Source of the DNA: Agathobaculum sp. NTUH-O15-33
GTDB lineage: Bacteria; Bacillota; Clostridia; Oscillospirales; Butyricicoccaceae
Length of the DNA stretch: 64,000 bases
Direction: 5' to 3'
NCBI RefSeq assembly: GCF_033193315.1
Contig: NZ_CP136187.1
Span: forward strand, 1,240,001-1,304,000
Shown here piece after piece: positions 33,977 to 41,610 of this stretch; the stretch's first letter is position 1; the number at the start of each line of letters is the position of its first letter. Under the pieces are notes generated by a model that saw only the letters and a program-made list of their open reading frames with translations, was not told the origin of the DNA and did no database searches. The position numbers were made by a program, and so were the translations under genes.

Positions 33977-34131
33977 TGTCGAGATTTTTAATTTATCTGA
34001 TAAATTTATATTTTTCCTTTCCTTTATTCCATTTTAATTATATTATATATAAATTATATTGTCAATAACTACGCAAAAATAATTTTAATTTTGATTTATT
34101 GTTGCTATATCAATGTTTTGATGAAATTATA

Positions 34132-34160
34132 TTGACATTTCCAATACTATGGTGTAAAAT
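34132..34160 (+). promoter_or_regulatory. Promoter of the XRE-recombinase operon
   Basis: TTGACA (34132-34137), a 17-base spacer and TAAAAT (34155-34160). Confidence 0.78.
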
Positions 34161-34188
34161 ATTTTTAAAGGAAGTAAGGAGGACGGAT

Positions 34189-34734
34189 ATGAAAGACAAC
34201 TATTTTAAAAAAGGGTTTGCTGACCGCTTATACAACACAATAGAACAAAGGGACATTACACGACGGGAATTGTCTGACGCTATCGGGGTAAGCTATCCCG
34301 CACTTGCTTCCTATCTGGCGGGCCGGGAGGAGGGCAAGGGCGCATTGCCGCCCCTCGAAACTGCCGCAAAGCTAGCGGATATTCTCGGTGTTTCACTCGA
34401 CGAGTTGTGCGGGCGCGTGCCCTCGACAGCCCCCCCGCTACAGCGGACATTAGCGGAACCGCCTACCCCAATTACCACGACAGACGCGCAGCAACGACTG
34501 AAAGACATTTATGAAGCGTCAGTTGCCCTCCATTTTAGCGTCAGCCTGAACGATGGTGAGGCCGTCGCCCTAACGAGTAGCAACCGCTTTGTCAGAATGT
34601 TCTTCGAGCAAATGCAAGAGAGCGAGAGCCTTGACGCCACACTCGGCGTATTCAGCGATCTTCAAGTATATGACGGTGAATTGGTTGACCCTGTTACCTT
34701 TCGGATCATGAAGTCAAAGGAGGGACGTGAATGA
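34189..34734 (+). CDS. XRE-family regulator of the integrated element
   Basis: A 181-residue protein with a Cro/C1 HTH at about 14-75 (ITRRELSDAIGVSYPALASY) and a C-terminal region of unknown fold that is acidic and helical. ATG 34189 follows AAGGAGG. Its stop codon region overlaps the recombinase start by 4 bases, so the two are co-translated; it probably controls integration and excision. It lacks a RecA-type cleavage motif such as AG/S-K. Confidence 0.85.
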   Translation: MKDNYFKKGFADRLYNTIEQRDITRRELSDAIGVSYPALASYLAGREEGKGALPPLETAAKLADILGVSLDELCGRVPSTAPPLQRTLAEPPTPITTTDAQQRLKDIYEASVALHFSVSLNDGEAVALTSSNRFVRMFFEQMQESESLDATLGVFSDLQVYDGELVDPVTFRIMKSKEGRE

Positions 34735-36284
34735 ATCTCGTTGTTTACGCCCGGTATTCCAGCCACAGCCAGACAGAGCAGTCCATTGAGGGGCAGCTAC
34801 AAGCCTGCTATGACTTCGCCAAGGCAAATGGGCATACCATTATTAAAGAGTATATTGACCGCGCCATGACCGGCAAAACGGACAAGCGCCCCAACTTCCA
34901 GCGTATGATTACCGACAGCGCCAAGCGTCAATTCGCGGGTGTCTTGGTCTACCAGCTTGACCGTTTCGCGCGTAACCGCTACGACAGCGCTACCTATAAG
35001 AGCAAGCTGAAAAAGAATGGCGTCCGGGTCTTGTCTGCGCGGGAGAACATCGGAGAGGATGCCAGCGGTATTCTCATAGAGGGCGTACTGGAAAGCATGG
35101 CGGAATATTACTCGGCGGAGTTAGCGCAGAAAATCCAGCGTGGCATGGATATCAACGGCTCGAAATGCCTTTCTATCGGCAGTAACCCCGGTTTTGGTTA
35201 TCGGGTGATTGACAAACATATTGTTCTTAATCCCGATACCGCGCCCATTGCCAAAGAGATTTTCGAGCGGTACGCCGCCGGGGAGACAGTAGCGGAGATC
35301 ACCGCATGGCTGAACAGCCGTCAGATAAAGACCACAAAAGGAGGTGCATTTAACAAGAACAGTCTTCACGCCATGTTCCGCAACAAGCGGTATCTTGGTA
35401 TATACACATACAAAGGAGTAGAAACGCCTAACGCTATCCCTCGCATTGTGAGCGACGAGCTTTTTGAGGCGGTACAAATCATATTGAACAAAAATAAAAA
35501 AGCCCCTGCCCGAGCACGGGCAAAGGCTGAATACTTATTGACGACAAAGCTATTTTGCGGGCATTGCCGCGAGATGATGACCGGCTATTCCGGCACATCC
35601 AAGACCGGAACGGTACACAACTACTACGCTTGCAACGGCAAGTTGAAAAAGAAATGCACCAAAAAAACCGTGCAGAAAGCCTACATTGAAGATATGGTAG
35701 TCGCCAAGTGCCGGGAACAACTGACCGATAGCAACATTAAAAAGATTGCAAAAGAGGTTGCCGCCGTGTGTGCCGCCGACTATGACGGTTCCGAATTGAA
35801 AAGACTTCGCGGTTGTCTGAAAGAGACTGAACAGGCAATAGAAAATCTACTAAAGGCACTGGAACTTGGACAGGCCGCCGATACCATCGCCGCCCGTTTG
35901 AGTCAGCGCACGGAAGAAAAGCAAGACCTTGAAAAGCAAATCGCCATTGAACAGCAAAACCAAATCCCGCTATCCGAACAAGACATTCTTTTCTTCCTCA
36001 GCGCGCTTAAAAAAGGCGACGCAAACGACACTAAATACCGTCGTATGCTGATTAACGTATTTCTAGTTGCCGTCTACCTCTACGACGATAAACTTACATA
36101 CATCCTCACCGTGGGCGATAAGACAGTCACCATCACAGATAGTCTACTATCCGACATCGACCAGAGCAACGCCGACTACATGAGTTCGTGTATGAGCGGT
36201 GACGCTCCACCAATGGCGAGCTGTACGAACACCCGCCAGCTATTTATATGGTTGGCGGCGTGTTTGTACTGGTTTGCTCGCTAG
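34731..36284 (+). CDS. Large serine recombinase (integrase)
   Basis: A 517-residue site-specific recombinase. The resolvase domain (1-145) has the catalytic Ser10 in YARYSSHSQTEQSIEGQ and YQLDRFARNR. The recombinase domain (about 160-270, GFGYRVIDKHIVLNPD, NKRYLGIYTYKG) and a zinc ribbon (LFCGHC ... YACNGKLKKKC, about 280-310) follow, then a coiled coil (about 350-410). It cuts and joins att sites through a phosphoserine link. It is the last gene of the element, reading toward its right border, and its 3' end contains TTGCTCGCT (36274-36282), shared with the hairpins near 25060 and 27513. Confidence 0.95.
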   Translation: MNLVVYARYSSHSQTEQSIEGQLQACYDFAKANGHTIIKEYIDRAMTGKTDKRPNFQRMITDSAKRQFAGVLVYQLDRFARNRYDSATYKSKLKKNGVRVLSARENIGEDASGILIEGVLESMAEYYSAELAQKIQRGMDINGSKCLSIGSNPGFGYRVIDKHIVLNPDTAPIAKEIFERYAAGETVAEITAWLNSRQIKTTKGGAFNKNSLHAMFRNKRYLGIYTYKGVETPNAIPRIVSDELFEAVQIILNKNKKAPARARAKAEYLLTTKLFCGHCREMMTGYSGTSKTGTVHNYYACNGKLKKKCTKKTVQKAYIEDMVVAKCREQLTDSNIKKIAKEVAAVCAADYDGSELKRLRGCLKETEQAIENLLKALELGQAADTIAARLSQRTEEKQDLEKQIAIEQQNQIPLSEQDILFFLSALKKGDANDTKYRRMLINVFLVAVYLYDDKLTYILTVGDKTVTITDSLLSDIDQSNADYMSSCMSGDAPPMASCTNTRQLFIWLAACLYWFAR

Positions 36285-36300
36285 CATTTCAAAAGTAAGA

Positions 36301-36341
36301 AAAGGCTACCGTTGAGAGTTTCTCAATGGTAGCCTTTTTTT
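36301..36341 (+). terminator. Terminator after the serine recombinase
   Basis: AAAGGCTACCGTTGAGA pairs with TCTCAATGGTAGCCTTT (one G-T pair) around a GTT loop, followed by seven T. Confidence 0.9.
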
Positions 36342-36381
36342 CGTTATCATCTAACAGAATACGTGATTGCGTAAATTTACG

Positions 36382-36439
36382 TTGACAAGTAAAATGTATT
36401 GTCGTACAATAGAGATATAAATACTTGATAAAGTAATTT
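36382..36439 (+). promoter_or_regulatory. Phage-type promoter P1 with shared operator
   Basis: TTGACA (36382-36387), a 17-base spacer, TACAAT (36405-36410), then ATACTTGATAAAGTAATTT (36421-36439), containing the inverted repeat TACTT-GATA-AAGTA. The same 19-mer lies at the same distance after promoter P2 (39004-39032). Confidence 0.78.
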
Positions 36440-36478
36440 CGGCCGGTTTTACTGGCAATAGAAACGGGGGAGGACATA

Positions 36479-37193
36479 ATGGCGGGACGCAAGGCATTTA
36501 TGCTGTATTTCGATTACCGGGAGCATTTGGAGCTGCTGACCGACGCGGAGCGCGGCGCGCTGCTGACGGCGCTTTTTGAGTACGCGGAGCATGGCAGGGA
36601 GAGCGAACTTGCCGGGGCGGCTAAGATGGCGTTTTCCTTCATTCGGGCGCAGCTCGACCGCGATGCGGACAAGTACAGCGAGCGGTGCGAACGAAACCGG
36701 GAAAACGGCGCCAAGGGGCGGCAGGCCGCCGCACGGCGACGGCAAGCCGGAGAAACCCAAAACAAGCGAACGGTTTTCCGCGAAGCCCAAAAAACCTGAT
36801 ACAGAGAAAGAGAAAGAGACAGATACAGAAAAAGAAACAGATATTAAAAACCCCCTTACCCCCTTAGAAGCCCGTTCGCCAGCGCTTTTGGAGGCGGCGA
36901 ACGAGTGGCTGCGCTACAAGCGGGAGCGCAAGGAGGACTACAAGCCGACCGGCCTAAAATCGCTGGTGGCCAGCATCCGCAAGCACGCGGAGCAGTACGG
37001 CGACGAGGCGGTGGCCGCGCTGATCCGCGAGTGCATGGCGGCGGGCTGGAAGGGGATCATCTGGGACCGGCTGGACAAGCGCGGCAGGGACCAGCCCGGC
37101 GCGCCGCCGCACAAAACGGCCCAACTGACCGACTGGGAGAACGAGTGGGCGGCGCGGGTCAAGGCGCACAGGCGGGAGGCGGGCCATGACTGA
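36479..37193 (+). pseudogene. DUF6291-like phage replisome protein, frameshifted
   Basis: ATG 36479 behind GGGGGAGG starts MAGRKAFMLYFDYREHLELL, matching the N-terminus of DUF6291 phage proteins, and runs in this frame to 36799. After KYSERCERNRENGAKG the family sequence (GRPPHGDGKPEKPK, then KEKETDTEKET linker and a C-terminal helical domain to 37193) is in the +1 frame. Removing one G from the GGGG run near 36715 restores one 238-residue protein. It is probably a replisome organiser from a decayed prophage or a homopolymer sequencing error. A tiny 29-codon ORF follows at 37187. GC-rich, unlike the element before. Confidence 0.8.
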
Positions 37194-37253
37194 CACGCTA
37201 TGCGGGCGCCGCGCCAACCGCTGTAAGCACGCGGAAAGGGAGACCGGCATCAT

Positions 37254-37283
37254 AAAACAAAACCGCCCCGGTTAGGGGGCGGT
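37254..37283 (-). terminator. Terminator of the cold-shock gene
   Basis: On the minus strand CCGCCCC (or GCCCCC) pairs with GGGGCGG, followed by TTTTGTTTT (plus-strand A run 37254-37262). Confidence 0.8.
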
Positions 37284-37300
37284 CATGGCAAATATTTTGC

Positions 37301-37513
37301 TTAGGCGAGGCAGACGTTGACAGCGCGCATCTTGCTGCTGTTCTTGGGATCAACCTCGGACTCGAACGAAACGCGCTGGCCTTCGTTCAGGGACTTGTAG
37401 CCTTCGGACTGGATGGCGGAGAAGTGAACGAACACATCATCGCTGCCGTCGTCGTTCTGGATGAAGCCAAAGCCCTTTTCTGCATTAAACCATTTTACGA
37501 TACCGTTACTCAT
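37301..37513 (-). CDS. csp: Cold-shock protein (CspA family)
   Basis: A 70-residue OB-fold RNA/DNA chaperone. RNP1 (KGFGFIQ, about 13-19) and RNP2 (VFVHFSAI, about 27-34) are intact. AGGAGGT lies 6 bases before ATG 37513. The promoter at 37638-37666 makes a leader of about 115 nt that contains a long hairpin (37564-37607), as is usual for cold-regulated csp mRNAs. The gene is on the opposite strand to the prophage debris around it and is probably part of the old chromosome. Confidence 0.95.
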   Translation of the reverse strand: MSNGIVKWFNAEKGFGFIQNDDGSDDVFVHFSAIQSEGYKSLNEGQRVSFESEVDPKNSSKMRAVNVCLA

Positions 37514-37563
37514 AAACGTGTACCTCCTAAATTATGTTATTCAAAATTGTGCAAATAAAAAAA

Positions 37564-37607
37564 CTACAGCATGTTAAGTCAAAAGAAAAATTGACTTACA
37601 CCTGTAG
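37564..37607 (-). promoter_or_regulatory. Hairpin in the cold-shock mRNA leader
   Basis: On the plus strand CTACAG...TTAAGTCAA (37564-37579) pairs with TTGACTTA...CTGTAG (37591-37607), with a small internal loop and an 8-base A-rich loop. It lies in the 5' untranslated region and could act as a temperature-dependent structure (inference). Confidence 0.65.
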
Positions 37608-37637
37608 CATCAATTAGTACATTTAGAATACTTGTTC

Positions 37638-37666
37638 AGTATACACCATAAAACTTTAAATAGCAA
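37638..37666 (-). promoter_or_regulatory. Promoter of the cold-shock gene
   Basis: Minus strand: TTGCTA (37661-37666), a 17-base spacer and TATACT (37638-37643). Confidence 0.8.
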
Positions 37667-38158
37667 GGTTTATTTTCGCCATTTGTTTGGAGGGGGTAGG
37701 AGCACCATGGTTATTGGACAAGTAAATAAAAAGGGATGAAGGAAGTAGCCCCGATAAAATACGCGGAGAAGTATGGCGTGGGGCAAGCGAGCAACGCAGG
37801 CCGCATCACCCCCGAACGACATACACCGGAGGAACTAAAGCCCATCCGTCCCTATACGCCTCGACATAACCGAAAGGTCGGGCGTGGTCGTCGCGAGGAT
37901 CAGAGGCACGTTTCGATGGGGGCGGCGTTGTATAGGTGGTCGCGCTTGAGATGCTCAAGCTCGTGGCGAGGGCGGCTTGCTGCTTGGCCGCGCAGTATGA
38001 TCGGGAAAAAGACAAAGGGGTATAAATAGTCAGGTATGGAACTACCTCGCAGAATTTTACAAAATAATGTAAAATAGCTCCTATAAAAACGGCGGGCATG
38101 GTAAAATAATAGTAGTGTTTCTTCGCGTGCAACGCCGCCCACAAGGAGCTTACTATTT
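37667..38158. other. Intergenic region, no supported gene
   Basis: GGAGGGGGTAGGAG at 37689-37702 precedes ATG 37708, which opens only 10 codons (MVIGQVNKKG), a possible gene remnant. An ORF at 37736-38029 has no ribosome site and unlikely composition. Bases near 38030-38120 are AT-rich leader for the following XRE gene. Confidence 0.45.
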
Positions 38159-38491
38159 ATGAACCTAGGGGACATGATTAGATCTTACAGAACCGAGCGG
38201 GGCTGGTCGCAAGCAGAGCTTGGCGACAGGTCCAAAGTAGATCCCGCCCAGATCGGTAGGTTTGAGCGTGGTGTGGCGGAGCCGGAACTGAAAACATTGC
38301 GCAATATAGCGGACGCGTTCAATCTGGAATGCAGCGAGCTGTTGGACGACGCCCCCAAATCGTGCAGGCGGCAGCAAATTAATGAAGCAAGCGAAAAATT
38401 TGCGGACACATTGGAGCGACATACCGGCGATTCGAGCTATATGGTCAAGGAATTTAATCAGCTTATGAGAGTTGTGAAAGAAAACCTATAA
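38159..38491 (+). CDS. XRE-family repressor-like protein
   Basis: A 110-residue protein with a Cro/C1 HTH at about 5-60 (WSQAELGDRSKVDPAQIGRF) and a short helical tail. AAGGAG is placed about 9 bases before ATG 38159. It lies between the two promoters that share the operator, so it may be their repressor (inference). Confidence 0.85.
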   Translation: MNLGDMIRSYRTERGWSQAELGDRSKVDPAQIGRFERGVAEPELKTLRNIADAFNLECSELLDDAPKSCRRQQINEASEKFADTLERHTGDSSYMVKEFNQLMRVVKENL

Positions 38492-38556
38492 AGATTCCCG
38501 CAATGTCATTTTGTGAAGGGAAACGAAAAGGAAAAAACAAGGGATTCACCGAGCTA

Positions 38557-38748
38557 GTAGGGCGCGAGAAGGTGAATTGGCCGAAGGCCAAGAGAAGCTG
38601 GTCTGGACCACGCCCTCGGCGCGCCGTCTCGAAGGGACGTAACACTTCCTGAAAAACCATGTCCCTTCGCTCGGCCGTATCGGCTTGTTTGATGCTCTCA
38701 CTTATCCCGGTGCTTCGCTCTCGGCGCGCCGAGGGCGTCGCGCCCTAC
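38557..38748. repeat. Inverted-repeat family 1 copy C, inverted and interrupted
   Basis: This 192-bp copy lies in the opposite orientation to copies A and B. Its left arm is interrupted after GTAGGGCGCGA by about 46 bases (38567-38612, GAAGGTGAATTGGCCGAAGG...). The same interruption, still attached to GTAGGGCGCGA, occurs alone at 52568-52620. The right arm, ending CGCGCCCTAC, is intact. Confidence 0.85.
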
Positions 38749-38775
38749 TTGCGTTACCTTAGCTAAATGACATAG

Positions 38776-38822
38776 AAGATCCCCCCGGCTTCCTTGGAAT
38801 GGGAAGTCGGGGGATCTTTTAT
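38776..38822. terminator. Strong isolated terminator
   Basis: AAGATCCCCCCGGCTTCC pairs with GGGAAGTCGGGGGATCTT (one mismatch/G-T), followed by T residues. It follows repeat copy C, well after the XRE gene. Bases 38823-39003 hold nothing I can support. Confidence 0.82.
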
Positions 38823-39003
38823 GTTCAGGCGCATGCAGTCTCGTACAAGAGGGCGCAAAAGACAGCGGCACCGCCCCTACTTCGCGCGGCATACACGCAT
38901 GCGACCGGATGGGCAAGGCGCGATTTCTTTCGTGCATTTCATCAAAACAAACCGCGGCATTTTTGTGAAACTGCACATAAATACGCGAACGAGTAATTTT
39001 ACG

Positions 39004-39062
39004 TTGACAAGTATAGAATGGTGTACTATAATAGGTACATAAGATACTTGATAAAGTAATTT
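39004..39062 (+). promoter_or_regulatory. Phage-type promoter P2 with shared operator
   Basis: TTGACA (39004-39009), a 17-base spacer and TATAAT (39027-39032), followed by ATACTTGATAAAGTAATTT (39044-39062), identical to the operator after P1. The bases before TTGACA (TTTACG, ACG) and after the operator (GGCCGGTT) are also shared. Confidence 0.8.
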
Positions 39063-39136
39063 GCGGGCCGGTTCGATTGGTGCGGCAAGCCTTGCGCGAC
39101 GCCAACATAGAATAGCCGCATGGAGGTGACGGGGAA

Positions 39137-39346
39137 ATGGAGCTGCGTTGGGAACCGGCGACCGAGCCCGCGGCGCGGGCCGATCAGGACAGGATCAACC
39201 GTTTTTACGACATGGCGGAAGGCCAAGCCGCGATAGAAATGTTTTTGGAGGACTATAAAAAGCTGTTTCCGCAAGAGATCCGCGCGTTTTTGCTGGATCT
39301 TTCATTAGCGGTGCAGGATGAAGCGCTGAACCCGGAGGAACCGTAA
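39137..39346 (+). CDS. Small acidic protein, 69 residues
   Basis: A soluble, helical, acidic protein (MELRWEPATEPAARADQDR ... FLEDYKKLFPQEIRAFLLDL). GGAGGTGACGGGGAA lies before ATG 39137. It is driven by P2 and ends before a terminator for the opposing gene. I do not recognise it; given the phage-type promoter, a prophage remnant is likely. Confidence 0.6.
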   Translation: MELRWEPATEPAARADQDRINRFYDMAEGQAAIEMFLEDYKKLFPQEIRAFLLDLSLAVQDEALNPEEP

Positions 39347-39363
39347 AATAGGGAAAACGAGCG

Positions 39364-39394
39364 AAAAAAAGCCGCCCCCAATAGGGGCGGCGGC
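39364..39394 (-). terminator. Terminator of the DUF305 gene
   Basis: Minus strand: GCCGCCCCTATTGGGGGCGGC followed by a T run (plus-strand A at 39364-39370). Confidence 0.85.
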
Positions 39395-39398
39395 AGGG

Positions 39399-40106
39399 TC
39401 AGGACTTTTGCAGCTCGTTCAGCACGTCCTGCATATCGGATATTTCCTTCTCTTGGGTCTCCACGATGGTCTGGGCCAGCTTGGTGACTTCTTCATCCGA
39501 CGTGTGGGGCAGGATGGCGTTCGCCATGTCCACGGCCATCTGGTGGTGCATGATCATACCCTCGGCAAAGGCGGCGTCAAGGCTGTCTGCCGAAGCGTGG
39601 GACATGGAGTGGTTCATCAAATCGGCATAGGCTTCTAAATATGCCTTGGCCTGCGCTTCGTCGGCGGCTTCGCCCGATCGCAGCCGTTCAATCATGCCTT
39701 TCATCTGCTCGATTTCATCCGTCTGCGCCGTGATGATCTCCTGCGCCAACGGCGCGAGCACTTCATGCGCGCCGCCGTACTTTTGATAGCTTTGCGCCAT
39801 TGCGATAGCGGATTCATGGTGGGGGATCATGCCCGCCAGAAAATCAATGGCGGCGTTGCCGGAGTGTTCGATATTTTCCATATCCGTCATCATGGTCGCC
39901 ATAATCGCGTCCTGCTCATCGAGATAGCCGCGCAGGTTGGGGTCCTCCGTATCCGTGGACGAACCGTGATCCATGCCGCTGTGGTCCATCTGCCCGCCGT
40001 TTGCATCGCCGGACGGGGTTTCCGGAGCGGTAGCGTTCCAAATGAGCGCGGCGATAATCGCGACTGCAAGGATACCAAGGCACCAATACCATACCTTTTT
40101 GTTCAT
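39399..40106 (-). CDS. DUF305-family membrane-anchored protein
   Basis: A 235-residue protein. One N-terminal membrane helix (about 5-25) anchors it outside the cell, followed by a His/Met/Gly/Asp-rich linker (MDHSGMDHGSS). It then has two DUF305 ferritin-like repeats: MIPHHESAIAMAQ and MIMHHQMAVDMAN, the paired HH helices. These proteins resemble four-helix bundles and are often linked to copper or other metal handling. GGAG precedes ATG 40106. It stands alone with its own terminator. Confidence 0.9.
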   Translation of the reverse strand: MNKKVWYWCLGILAVAIIAALIWNATAPETPSGDANGGQMDHSGMDHGSSTDTEDPNLRGYLDEQDAIMATMMTDMENIEHSGNAAIDFLAGMIPHHESAIAMAQSYQKYGGAHEVLAPLAQEIITAQTDEIEQMKGMIERLRSGEAADEAQAKAYLEAYADLMNHSMSHASADSLDAAFAEGMIMHHQMAVDMANAILPHTSDEEVTKLAQTIVETQEKEISDMQDVLNELQKS

Positions 40107-40478
40107 AAGCTCCTCCTAATCGGGCTTTGATAGCCGAATTTCTCTTCATAGGATTTGCATGGACAAAGATTTTATACCAATCGCGCGCGGTTTACAGCCG
40201 CTTGACAAGGCGTTTGACCCGCGCGTTCCATGATAGAAAAGGAACAAAACGGCCGCGTAAGCGGTGGGATAATCCAAATGTTTCATGTTTTCTACGCGAC
40301 CCACCTTACGGTGGCAGCGTGGCAATATGCCGATGTTGGGTACACAGTGCCGTGCAATAGGGCGCGGAGGCGGCGGTTCAATTCCGCTGATCGGCAGCGG
40401 CGGGCGATGCTGCAGAATCGCTTGGCGCAAAAGCAAGCAGAGGAAGTTTCAAACAACGTATGAAAAGGAGTGCATAAC
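40107..40478. other. Intergenic region with a structured element
   Basis: No supported protein gene. Bases 40328-40396 form a closed element: TGCCGAT (40328-40334) pairs perfectly with ATCGGCA (40390-40396), and inside it GGCGG-TTCAATT-CCGCT forms a tRNA T-arm-like hairpin. No acceptable anticodon arm was found, so it is not called a tRNA. AAAAGGAG at about 40463-40470 is the ribosome site of the next gene. Confidence 0.5.
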
Positions 40479-41198
40479 ATGGCAGCAACTATTTATTACT
40501 ACGCTTATTTAAACGAACAGGATATCGTGGAGCAAATCTTTGATATGCCCGCGCCGATCACGTCCGATCAGTATATCTCGATCCCGTCGCATGACGAGAC
40601 GCTGATTGGCAAGCGGTACAACCGCACGACCGGCCAGTTTGAGGTGGTCGTCAACTACACGCAGGTGACGGAGGATGACAAGCGCCTGTGGAACAATACA
40701 CCGCTTACCTCGTTTATGACCCGTCAGTACGGCATCAAGATCAACGGCGGCGAGGAGCACACCGTTACCATTCCGTTTGACACCGGCAAGCCGGGTTACA
40801 TGCCGAGAAAGGTACGTCTGCAATTTGAGCAGATCAGCGGCGGCGGCTTTAGCGCGGCGCACGATCTGGACGAAAGCGTCATTGTCGTTCTGGAGCGCGA
40901 CGAGGACGGCGCGCGCCGTCTGTACACCGAGTATTCTGACGATCAGCACCGCCGTGCCAGCGGTTATATCGAGAACGCGGACGCTGAAAACGTATTCTAC
41001 TTTAAAAAGGATAGCGACGGTACGCTGGGCGGCATCGGCTGCCGCGCGTTTGTCAACGCGATCAACGACAGCAGCGGTAAAATGGGTTATGTCGGCCGGT
41101 TCACGTTCAATCAGTCCTCGGTTTCCTATACGATCAAGGTTCCTGCGGAGTATACCTCGGTAACCGGTATGGTACTGGCGAGAACGTTTGTGTATTAA
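40479..41198 (+). CDS. Phage-type hypothetical protein
   Basis: A 239-residue, beta-rich, soluble protein beginning MAATIYYYAYLNEQDIVEQI with SLIGKRYNRTTGQFE-like sequence (here TLIGKRYNRTTGQFE). N-termini of this kind, from memory, occur in clostridial prophage tail or baseplate-region proteins. The C-terminal half (RDEDGARRLYTEYSDD, SDGTLGGIGCRAFVNAI) is unassigned. AAAAGGAG precedes ATG 40479. It stands alone after a structured leader and before a hairpin array, so it may be a prophage leftover that is still expressed. Confidence 0.6.
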   Translation: MAATIYYYAYLNEQDIVEQIFDMPAPITSDQYISIPSHDETLIGKRYNRTTGQFEVVVNYTQVTEDDKRLWNNTPLTSFMTRQYGIKINGGEEHTVTIPFDTGKPGYMPRKVRLQFEQISGGGFSAAHDLDESVIVVLERDEDGARRLYTEYSDDQHRRASGYIENADAENVFYFKKDSDGTLGGIGCRAFVNAINDSSGKMGYVGRFTFNQSSVSYTIKVPAEYTSVTGMVLARTFVY

Positions 41199-41238
41199 GC
41201 GCCGGAGGCATCTTCCGCGAACGGTTTGATACATTGCA

Positions 41239-41556
41239 AAAGCAGCTTCGTTTCCGAAGCTGCTTTCAGCGTGTCAAAGAACCTTTCGCGCCGCAGCGCG
41301 CATTAAATAGGATTTTGCCGCTTGCGGCAAAATTCATAAAAAGCCGCGACATGTGCGTGGCTTTTTATACAAACCGACTTCAAGTGCGGCCCAGGCCGGC
41401 TTCTCTTGCCCCAAAGGGGCAATTCACCTTCTGCCTGTAAGGCGCGCGCAGAAGCCGGAATACTCGATCGAAATGGGGCTTTGTTTCGATCGACAGGCTG
41501 TCAAAACTTGTTTTTTGACAGCCTGAAAGCAGCTTCGGAAACGAAGCTGCTTTTTC
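41239..41556. repeat. Array of at least six hairpins
   Basis: Perfect stems: 41239-41266 (AAAGCAGCTTCG), 41312-41333 (ATTTTGCCG), about 41338-41366 (AAAAAGCC/GGCTTTTT), 41464-41493 (TCGATCGAAA), 41494-41525 (CAGGCTGTCAAAA) and 41526-41553 (AAAGCAGCTTCG). The last three abut. The first and last share identical arms and differ only in the loop. The first ends the phage-type gene; the last, followed by TTTTT, could terminate or attenuate the transcript entering the prenyltransferase gene. Confidence 0.7.
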
Positions 41557-41610
41557 TTTGGATAAAGCCTGATTATATCCAAATACTAATTTTGGAAAGA
41601 AGGTGGCGGT

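Noticed and set aside
37736..38029. 97-codon ORF before the XRE gene
   Set aside because: No ribosome site, unlikely composition and no recognisable motif; treated as intergenic.
40328..40396. Possible tRNA gene
   Set aside because: T-arm and acceptor-like pairing exist, but no valid anticodon arm or D arm could be found, so it is listed only as a structured element.
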